From the NCBI GenBank assembly GCA_047495785.1, contig JBLDXI010000050.1:372001-436000 (forward strand): a stretch of 64,000 bases of DNA, written 5' to 3'. Of the stretch, positions 54,286 to 64,000 are shown piece by piece (the first letter of the stretch is position 1; every line of letters starts with the position of its first letter). This stretch comes from Lepidodermella squamata (taxonomy: Eukaryota > Gastrotricha). A program made the translations under genes and the position numbers. The notes beneath the pieces are model-generated. The model saw only the letters and a list, made by a program, of their open reading frames with translations. It had not been told where the DNA came from and did no database searches.

Positions 54286-57200
54286 GCGAAACGATAATTC
54301 TCGGGTGCGAAACGATAATGCCTGGCAGACAGAACGCGTCGTGTCAGTTCATTGTGGTAGCTCTCACAGAAATTTCAGAAAACTCATTTCTCGGTTGCGA
54401 ATCGATAATGCCTGCAGAAAAACGCATCTTGTCCGATCATTGTAGTAGCTCTCTCAGAAATTTCAGAAAATTCATTGCCCTTGAGTGAATGAAGAATGGC
54501 TCGCCGACAGAACGCATCGTGTCTGTTCAATGTGGTAGCTCTCACAGAAATTTCAGAAAATTCATTTCTCGGGTGCGAAATGATAATGCATGGCAGACAG
54601 AACGCGTCGTGTCAGTTCATTGTGGTAGCTCTCACAGAAATTTCAGAAAATTCATTGCCCTTGAGTGAATGAAGAATGGCTCGCCGACAGAACGCATCGT
54701 GTCTGTTCAATGTGGTAGCTCTCACAGAAATTTTAGAAAATTCATTTCTCGGGTGCGAAATGATAATGCATGGCAGACAGAACGCGTCGTGTCAGTTCAT
54801 TGTGGTAGCTCTCACAGAAATTTCAGAAAATTCATTGCCCTTGAGTGAATGAAGAATGGCTCGCCGACAGAACGCATCGTGTCTGTTCAATGTGGTAGCT
54901 CTCACAGAAATTTCAGAAAATTCATTTCTCGGGTGCGAAATGATAATGCATGGCAGACAGAACGCGTCGTGTCAGTTCATTGTGGTAGCTCTCACAGAAA
55001 TTTCAGGAAATTCATTGCTCGGGTGCGAAACGATAATGCCTGGCAGACAAAACGCGCCGTGTCCGATCATTGTGGTAGCTCTCACAGAAATTTCAGAAAA
55101 TTCATTGCCCTTGAGTGAATGGAGAATGCCTCGCCGACAGAACGCGTCGTGTCTGTTCATTGTGGTAGATGTCACAGAAATTTCAGGAAATTCATTGCTC
55201 GGGTGCGAAACGATAATGCCTGGCAGACAAAAGGCGCCGTGTCCGATCATTGTGGTAGCTCTCACAGAAATTTCAGAAAATTCATTGCCCTTGAGTGAAT
55301 GGAGAATGCCTCGCCGACAGAACGCGTCGTGTCTGTTCATTGTGGTAGATGTCACAGAAATTTCAGGAAAATCATTGCTCGGGTGCGAAACGATAATGCC
55401 TCGCCGACAGAACGCGTTGTGCCTGCTCATTGTGGTAGCTGTCACAGAAATGTCAGAAAATTCATTTCTCGGGTGCGAAACGATAATGCATGGCAGACAG
55501 AACGCGTCGTGTCAGTTCATTGTGGTAGCTCTCACAGAAATTTCAGAAAATTCATTGCCCTTGAGTGAATGAAGAATGGCTCGCCGACAGAACGCATCGT
55601 GTCTGTTCAATGTGGTAGCTCTCACAGAAATTTTAGAAAATTCATTTCTCGGGTGCGAAACGATAATGCATGGCAGACAGAACGCGTCGTGTCAGTTCAT
55701 TGTGGTAGCTCTCACAGAAATTTCAGGAAATTCATTGCTCGGGTGCGAAACGATAATGCCTGGCAGACAAAACGCGCCGTGTCCGATCATTGTGGTAGCT
55801 CTCACAGAAATTTCAGAAAATTCATTGCCCTTGAGTGAATGGAGAATGCCTCGCCGACAGAACGCGTCGTGTCTGTTCATTGTGGTAGATGTCACAGAAA
55901 TTTCAGGAAATTCATTGCTCGGGTGCGAAACGATAATGCCTGGCAGACAAAAGGCGCCGTGTCCGATCATTGTGGTAGCTCTCACAGAAATTTCAGAAAA
56001 TTCATTGCCCTTGAGTGAATGGAGAATGCCTCGCCGACAGAACGCGTCGTGTCTGTTCATTGTGGTAGATGTCACAGAAATTTCAGGAAAATCATTGCTC
56101 GGGTGCGAAACGATAATGCCTCGCCGACAGAACGCGTTGTGCCTGCTCATTGTGGTAGCTGTCACAGAAATGTCAGAAAATTCATTTCTCGGGTGCGAAA
56201 CGATAATGCATGGCAGACAGAACGCGTCGTGTCAGTTCATTGTGGTAGCTCTCACAGAAATTTCAGAAAATTCATTGCCCTTGAGTGAATGAAGAATGGC
56301 TCGCCGACAGAACGCATCGTGTCTGTTCAATGTGGTAGCTCTCACAGAAATTTTAGAAAATTCATTTCTCGGGTGCGAAACGATAATGCATGGCAGACAG
56401 AACGCGTCGTGTCAGTTCATTGTGGTAGCTCTCACAGAAATTTCAGGAAATTCATTGCTCGGGTGCGAAACGATAATGCCTGGCAGACAAAACGCGCCGT
56501 GTCCGATCATTGTGGTAGCTCCTACAGAAATTTCAGAAAATTCATTGCCCTTGAGTGAATGGAGAATGCCTCGCCGACAGAACGCGTCGTGTCTGTTCAT
56601 TGTGGTAGATGTCACAGAAATTTCAGGAAATTCATTGCTCGGGTGCGAAACGATAATGCCTGGCAGACAAAAGGCGCCGTGTCCGATCATTGTGGTAGCT
56701 CTCACAGAAATTTCAGAAAATTCATTGCCCTTGAGTGAATGGAGAATGCCTCGCCGACAGAACGCGTCGTGTCTGTTCATTGTGGTAGATGTCACAGAAA
56801 TTTCAGGAAAATCATTGCTCGGGTGCGAAACGATAATGCCTCGCCGACAGAACGCGTTGTGCCTGCTCATTGTGGTAGCTGTCACAGAAATGTCAGAAAA
56901 TTCATTTCTCGGGTGCGAAACGATAATGCATGGCAGACAGAACGCGTCGTGTCAGTTCATTGTGGTAGCTCTCACAGAAATTTCAGAAAATTCATTGCCC
57001 TTGAGTGAATGAAGAATGGCTCGCCGACAGAACGCATCGTGTCTGTTCAATGTGGTAGCTCTCACAGAAATTTTAGAAAATTCATTTCTCGGGTGCGAAA
57101 CGATAATGCATGGCAGACAGAACGCGTCGTGTCAGTTCATTGTGGTAGCTCTCACAGAAATTTCAGGAAATTCATTGCTCGGGTGCGAAACGATAATGCC

Positions 57201-60200
57201 TGGCAGACAAAACGCGCCGTGTCCGATCATTGTGGTAGCTCTCACAGAAATTTCAGAAAATTCATTGCCCTTGAGTGAATGGAGAATGCCTCGCCGACAG
57301 AACGCGTCGTGTCTGTTCATTGTGGTAGATGTCACAGAAATTTCAGGAAATTCATTGCTCGGGTGCGAAACGATAATGCCTGGCAGACAAAAGGCGCCGT
57401 GTCCGATCATTGTGGTAGCTCTCACAGAAATTTCAGAAAATTCATTGCCCTTGAGTGAATGGAGAATGCCTCGCCGACAGAACGCGTCGTGTCTGTTCAT
57501 TGTGGTAGATGTCACAGAAATTTCAGGAAAATCATTGCTCGGGTGCGAAACGATAATGCCTCGCCGACAGAACGCGTTGTGCCTGCTCATTGTGGTAGCT
57601 GTCACAGAAATGTCAGAAAATTCATTTCTCGGGTGCGAAACGATAATGCATGGCAGACAGAACGCGTCGTGTCAGTTCATTGTGGTAGCTCTCACAGAAA
57701 TTTCAGAAAATTCATTGCCCTTGAGTGAATGAAGAATGGCTCGCCGACAGAACGCATCGTGTCTGTTCAATGTGGTAGCTCTCACAGAAATTTTAGAAAA
57801 TTCATTTCTCGGGTGCGAAACGATAATGCCTGGCAGACAGAACGCGTCGTGTCAGTTCATTGTGGTAGCTCTCACAGAAATTTCAGAAAACTCATTTCTC
57901 GGTTGCGAATCGATAATGCCTGCAGAAAAACGCATCTTGTCCGATCATTGTAGTAGCTCTCTCAGAAATTTCAGAAAATTCATTGCCCTTGAGTGAATGA
58001 AGAATGGCTCGCCGACAGAACGCATCGTGTCTGTTCAATGTGGTAGCTCTCACAGAAATTTCAGAAAATTCATTTCTCGGGTGCGAAATGATAATGCATG
58101 GCAGACAGAACGCGTCGTGTCAGTTCATTGTGGTAGCTCTCACAGAAATTTCAGAAAATTCATTGCCCTTGAGTGAATGAAGAATGGCTCGCCGACAGAA
58201 CGCATCGTGTCTGTTCAATGTGGTAGCTCTCACAGAAATTTTAGAAAATTCATTTCTCGGGTGCGAAATGATAATGCATGGCAGACAGAACGCGTCGTGT
58301 CAGTTCATTGTGGTAGCTCTCACAGAAATTTCAGAAAATTCATTGCCCTTGAGTGAATGAAGAATGGCTCGCCGACAGAACGCATCGTGTCTGTTCAATG
58401 TGGTAGCTCTCACAGAAATTTCAGAAAATTCATTTCTCGGGTGCGAAATGATAATGCATGGCAGACAGAACGCGTCGTGTCAGTTCATTGTGGTAGCTCT
58501 CACAGAAATTTCAGGAAATTCATTGCTCGGGTGCGAAACGATAATGCCTGGCAGACAAAACGCGCCGTGTCCGATCATTGTGGTAGCTCTCACAGAAATT
58601 TCAGAAAATTCATTGCCCTTGAGTGAATGAAGAATGGCTCGCCGACAGAACGCATCGTGTCTGTTCAATGTGGTAGCTCTCACAGAAATTTTAGAAAATT
58701 CATTTCTCGGGTGCGAAACGATAATGCATGGCAGACAGAACGCGTCGTGTCAGTTCATTGTGGTAGCTCTCACAGAAATTTCAGGAAATTCATTGCTCGG
58801 GTGCGAAACGATAATGCCTGGCAGACAAAACGCGCCGTGTCCGATCATTGTGGTAGCTCTCACAGAAATTTCAGAAAATTCATTGCCCTTGAGTGAATGG
58901 AGAATGCCTCGCCGACAGAACGCGTCGTGTCTGTTCATTGTGGTAGATGTCACAGAAATTTCAGGAAAATCATTGCTCGGGTGCGAAACGATAATGCCTC
59001 GCCGACAGAACGCGTTGTGCCTGCTCATTGTGGTAGCTGTCACAGAAATGTCAGAAAATTCATTTCTCGGGTGCGAAACGATAATGCATGGCAGACAGAA
59101 CGCGTCGTGTCAGTTCATTGTGGTAGCTCTCACAGAAATTTCAGAAAATTCATTGCCCTTGAGTGAATGAAGAATGGCTCGCCGACAGAACGCATCGTGT
59201 CTGTTCAATGTGGTAGCTCTCACAGAAATTTTAGAAAATTCATTTCTCGGGTGCGAAACGATAATGCATGGCAGACAGAACGCGTCGTGTCGGTTCATTG
59301 TGGTAGCTCTCACAGAAATTTCAGGAAATTCATTGCTCGGGTGCGAAACGATAATGCCTGGCAGACAAAACGCGCCGTGTCCGATCATTGTGGTAGCTCT
59401 CACAGAAATTTCAGAAAATTCATTGCCCTTGAGTGAATGGAGAATGCCTCGCCGACAGAACGCGTCGTGTCTGTTCAATGTGGTAGCTCTCACAGAAATT
59501 TCAGAAAATTCATTTCTCGGGTGCGAAATGATAATGCATGGCAGACAGAACGCGTCGTGTCAGTTCATTGTGGTAGCTCTCACAGAAATTTCAGAAAATT
59601 CATTGCCCTTGAGTGAATGAAGAATGGCTCGCCGACAGAACGCATCGTGTCTGTTCAATGTGGTAGCTCTCACAGAAATTTTAGAAAATTCATTTCTCGG
59701 GTGCGAAACGATAATGCATGGCAGACAGAACGCGTCGTGTCAGTTCATTGTGGTAGCTCTCACAGAAATTTCAGGAAATTCATTGCTCGGGTGCGAAACG
59801 ATAATGCCTGGCAGACAAAACGCGCCGTGTCCGATCATTGTGGTAGCTCCTACAGAAATTTCAGAAAATTCATTGCCCTTGAGTGAATGGAGAATGCCTC
59901 GCCGACAGAACGCGTCGTGTCTGTTCATTGTGGTAGATGTCACAGAAATTTCAGGAAATTCATTGCTCGGGTGCGAAACGATAATGCCTGGCAGACAAAA
60001 GGCGCCGTGTCCGATCATTGTGGTAGCTCTCACAGAAATTTCAGAAAATTCATTGCCCTTGAGTGAATGGAGAATGCCTCGCCGACAGAACGCGTCGTGT
60101 CTGTTCATTGTGGTAGATGTCACAGAAATTTCAGGAAAATCATTGCTCGGGTGCGAAACGATAATGCCTCGCCGACAGAACGCGTTGTGCCTGCTCATTG

Positions 60201-63200
60201 TGGTAGCTGTCACAGAAATGTCAGAAAATTCATTTCTCGGGTGCGAAATGATAATGCATGGCAGACAGAACGCGTCGTGTCAGTTCATTGTGGTAGCTCT
60301 CACAGAAATTTCAGAAAATTCATTGCCCTTGAGTGAATGAAGAATGGCTCGCCGACAGAACGCATCGTGTCTGTTCAATGTGGTAGCTCTCACAGAAATT
60401 TTAGAAAATTCATTTCTCGGGTGCGAAACGATAATGCATGGCAGACAGAACGCGTCGTGTCAGTTCATTGTGGTAGCTCTCACAGAAATTTCAGGAAATT
60501 CATTGCTCGGGTGCGAAACGATAATGCCTGGCAGACAAAACGCGCCGTGTCCGATCATTGTGGTAGCTCTCACAGAAATTTCAGAAAATTCATTGCCCTT
60601 GAGTGAATGGAGAATGCCTCGCCGACAGAACGCGTCGTGTCTGTTCATTGTGGTAGATGTCACAGAAATTTCAGGAAAATCATTGCTCGGGTGCGAAACG
60701 ATAATGCCTCGCCGACAGAACGCGTTGTGCCTGCTCATTGTGGTAGCTGTCACAGAAATGTCAGAAAATTCATTTCTCGGGTGCGAAACGATAATGCATG
60801 GCAGACAGAACGCGTCGTGTCAGTTCATTGTGGTAGCTCTCACAGAAATTTCAGAAAATTCATTGCCCTTGAGTGAATGAAGAATGGCTCGCCGACAGAA
60901 CGCATCGTGTCTGTTCAATGTGGTAGCTCTCACAGAAATTTTAGAAAATTCATTTCTCGGGTGCGAAACGATAATGCCTGGCAGACAGAACGCGTCGTGT
61001 CAGTTCATTGTGGTAGCTCTCACAGAAATTTCAGAAAACTCATTTCTCGGTTGCGAATCGATAATGCCTGCAGAAAAACGCATCTTGTCCGATCATTGTA
61101 GTAGCTCTCTCAGAAATTTCAGAAAATTCATTGCCCTTGAGTGAATGAAGAATGGCTCGCCGACAGAACGCATCGTGTCTGTTCAATGTGGTAGCTCTCA
61201 CAGAAATTTCAGAAAATTCATTTCTCGGGTGCGAAATGATAATGCATGGCAGACAGAACGCGTCGTGTCAGTTCATTGTGGTAGCTCTCACAGAAATTTC
61301 AGAAAATTCATTGCCCTTGAGTGAATGAAGAATGGCTCGCCGACAGAACGCATCGTGTCTGTTCAATGTGGTAGCTCTCACAGAAATTTTAGAAAATTCA
61401 TTTCTCGGGTGCGAAATGATAATGCATGGCAGACAGAACGCGTCGTGTCAGTTCATTGTGGTAGCTCTCACAGAAATTTCAGAAAATTCATTGCCCTTGA
61501 GTGAATGAAGAATGGCTCGCCGACAGAACGCATCGTGTCTGTTCAATGTGGTAGCTCTCACAGAAATTTCAGAAAATTCATTTCTCGGGTGCGAAATGAT
61601 AATGCATGGCAGACAGAACGCGTCGTGTCAGTTCATTGTGGTAGCTCTCACAGAAATTTCAGGAAATTCATTGCTCGGGTGCGAAACGATAATGCCTGGC
61701 AGACAAAACGCGCCGTGTCCGATCATTGTGGTAGCTCTCACAGAAATTTCAGAAAATTCATTGCCCTTGAGTGAATGGAGAATGCCTCGCCGACAGAACG
61801 CGTCGTGTCTGTTCATTGTGGTAGATGTCACAGAAATTTCAGGAAATTCATTGCTCGGGTGCGAAACGATAATGCCTGGCAGACAAAAGGCGCCGTGTCC
61901 GATCATTGTGGTAGCTCTCACAGAAATTTCAGAAAATTCATTGCCCTTGAGTGAATGGAGAATGCCTCGCCGACAGAACGCGTTGTGCCTGCTCATTGTG
62001 GTAGCTGTCACAGAAATGTCAGAAAATTCATTTCTCGGGTGCGAAACGATAATGCATGGCAGACAGAACGCGTCGTGTCAGTTCATTGTGGTAGCTCTCA
62101 CAGAAATTTCAGAAAATTCATTGCCCTTGAGTGAATGAAGAATGGCTCGCCGACAGAACGCATCGTGTCTGTTCAATGTGGTAGCTCTCACAGAAATTTT
62201 AGAAAATTCATTTCTCGGGTGCGAAACGATAATGCATGGCAGACAGAACGCGTCGTGTCGGTTCATTGTGGTAGCTCTCACAGAAATTTCAGGAAATTCA
62301 TTGCTCGGGTGCGAAACGATAATGCCTGGCAGACAAAACGCGCCGTGTCCGATCATTGTGGTAGCTCTCACAGAAATTTCAGAAAATTCATTGCCCTTGA
62401 GTGAATGGAGAATGCCTCGCCGACAGAACGCGTCGTGTCTGTTCAATGTGGTAGCTCTCACAGAAATTTCAGAAAATTCATTTCTCGGGTGCGAAATGAT
62501 AATGCATGGCAGACAGAACGCGTCGTGTCAGTTCATTGTGGTAGCTCTCACAGAAATTTCAGAAAATTCATTGCCCTTGAGTGAATGAAGAATGGCTCGC
62601 CGACAGAACGCATCGTGTCTGTTCAATGTGGTAGCTCTCACAGAAATTTTAGAAAATTCATTTCTCGGGTGCGAAACGATAATGCATGGCAGACAGAACG
62701 CGTCGTGTCAGTTCATTGTGGTAGCTCTCACAGAAATTTCAGGAAATTCATTGCTCGGGTGCGAAACGATAATGCCTGGCAGACAAAACGCGCCGTGTCC
62801 GATCATTGTGGTAGCTCCTACAGAAATTTCAGAAAATTCATTGCCCTTGAGTGAATGGAGAATGCCTCGCCGACAGAACGCGTCGTGTCTGTTCATTGTG
62901 GTAGATGTCACAGAAATTTCAGGAAATTCATTGCTCGGGTGCGAAACGATAATGCCTGGCAGACAAAAGGCGCCGTGTCCGATCATTGTGGTAGCTCTCA
63001 CAGAAATTTCAGAAAATTCATTGCCCTTGAGTGAATGGAGAATGCCTCGCCGACAGAACGCGTCGTGTCTGTTCATTGTGGTAGATGTCACAGAAATTTC
63101 AGGAAAATCATTGCTCGGGTGCGAAACGATAATGCCTCGCCGACAGAACGCGTTGTGCCTGCTCATTGTGGTAGCTGTCACAGAAATGTCAGAAAATTCA

Positions 63201-64000
63201 TTTCTCGGGTGCGAAATGATAATGCATGGCAGACAGAACGCGTCGTGTCAGTTCATTGTGGTAGCTCTCACAGAAATTTCAGAAAATTCATTGCCCTTGA
63301 GTGAATGAAGAATGGCTCGCCGACAGAACGCATCGTGTCTGTTCAATGTGGTAGCTCTCACAGAAATTTTAGAAAATTCATTTCTCGGGTGCGAAACGAT
63401 AATGCATGGCAGACAGAACGCGTCGTGTCAGTTCATTGTGGTAGCTCTCACAGAAATTTCAGGAAATTCATTGCTCGGGTGCGAAACGATAATGCCTGGC
63501 AGACAAAACGCGCCGTGTCCGATCATTGTGGTAGCTCTCACAGAAATTTCAGAAAATTCATTGCCCTTGAGTGAATGGAGAATGCCTCGCCGACAGAACG
63601 CGTCGTGTCTGTTCATTGTGGTAGATGTCACAGAAATTTCAGGAAAATCATTGCTCGGGTGCGAAACGATAATGCCTCGCCGACAGAACGCGTTGTGCCT
63701 GCTCATTGTGGTAGCTGTCACAGAAATGTCAGAAAATTCATTTCTCGGGTGCGAAACGATAATGCATGGCAGACAGAACGCGTCGTGTCAGTTCATTGTG
63801 GTAGCTCTCACAGAAATTTCAGAAAATTCATTGCCCTTGAGTGAATGAAGAATGGCTCGCCGACAGAACGCATCGTGTCTGTTCAATGTGGTAGCTCTCA
63901 CAGAAATTTTAGAAAATTCATTTCTCGGGTGCGAAACGATAATGCCTGGCAGACAGAACGCGTCGTGTCAGTTCATTGTGGTAGCTCTCACAGAAATTTC
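54286..64000 (+). repeat. 90-bp satellite array with higher-order structure (continues past the window)
   Basis: Monomers of 90 bases share TGTGGTAGCTCTCACAGAAA. Two main variant halves alternate: GAATGAAGAATGGCTCGCCG and GTGCGAAACGATAATGC. Between 54853 and 57732 four nearly identical 720-base blocks (eight monomers) follow one another. A rare 88-base variant monomer (CTCATTTCTCGGTTGCG) occurs at 54383, 57891 and 61039, marking superblocks of 3,508 and 3,148 bases (39 and 35 monomers less 2). Because 90 is a multiple of three, frames on both strands stay open for hundreds of codons without being genes. Typical of centromeric, telomere-proximal or other heterochromatic satellite. Confidence 0.96.

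Noticed and set aside
54856-63848. Many long open frames on both strands (up to 238 codons) in the satellite
   Set aside because: The 90-bp period is a multiple of three, so any stop-free monomer stays open indefinitely. Frames on both strands are equally long, no start context or domain is seen, and the 88-bp variant breaks them.
54286-64000. CRISPR array
   Set aside because: The units are whole tandem repeats with no unique spacers, in an animal genome with introns.

Overview
This window looks like nuclear DNA of an invertebrate animal. Genes are split by very short GT..AG introns (36 to about 90 bases) and have AATAAA signals downstream. Domains restricted to or typical of animals appear (SOCS box, BEN domain). 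Most of the sequence is transposon-derived or satellite. No bacterial operon, rRNA, tRNA or CRISPR structure was seen. The phylum cannot be fixed from the sequence alone; the 3' splice sites do not show a strong TTTTCAG bias, which argues weakly against a typical nematode.

Layout. (1) 1-6,121: a replication-gene block on the + strand: the C-terminal part of a PIF1/Helitron-like helicase, a four-exon Polinton/Maverick-type protein-primed family B DNA polymerase with all exonuclease and polymerase motifs visible, and a small CxxC...CxxC protein. (2) 6.1-10.9 kb: AT-rich DNA with a tandemly duplicated exon-like unit. (3) 10.9-18.6 kb: broken non-LTR retrotransposons (CR1/jockey-like reverse transcriptases) around a 2,172-bp Tc1/mariner-like element that carries a broken transposase and an unexpected second gene on the opposite strand. 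(4) 18.6-31.5 kb: mostly non-coding, with several cleanly delimited non-autonomous transposons (179-bp TA element, 678-bp hAT element, 1,309-bp element with AAG duplication, 1,043-bp Mutator-like element with an 8-bp duplication) nested in copies of a roughly 1-2 kb repeat family, called family X here.

(5) 31.5-39.8 kb: two nested pairs of apparently near-identical inverted repeats. They surround or abut an OTU-like protease gene, a nearly intact LINE and a Ulp1-like protease gene. (6) 39.8-46.3 kb: satellite-related monomers, a LINE fragment, a secreted Cys/Thr/Ala-rich protein gene and a truncated Maverick cysteine protease. (7) 46,292-53,227: a probable 6.9-kb CACTA/EnSpm-like DNA transposon with 13-bp terminal inverted repeats and subterminal repeats. 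It contains a SOCS-box gene, a decayed transposase and a BEN-domain gene. (8) 54.3-64.0 kb: a 90-bp satellite array with 720-bp and roughly 3-kb higher-order periods, running off the window end.

How genes work together: the helicase and polymerase could form a self-synthesising replication module. The BEN protein could bind the subterminal repeats of its transposon, and the SOCS-box, OTU and Ulp1 proteins all belong to ubiquitin/SUMO pathways, possibly manipulating host protein turnover. These functional links are inference.
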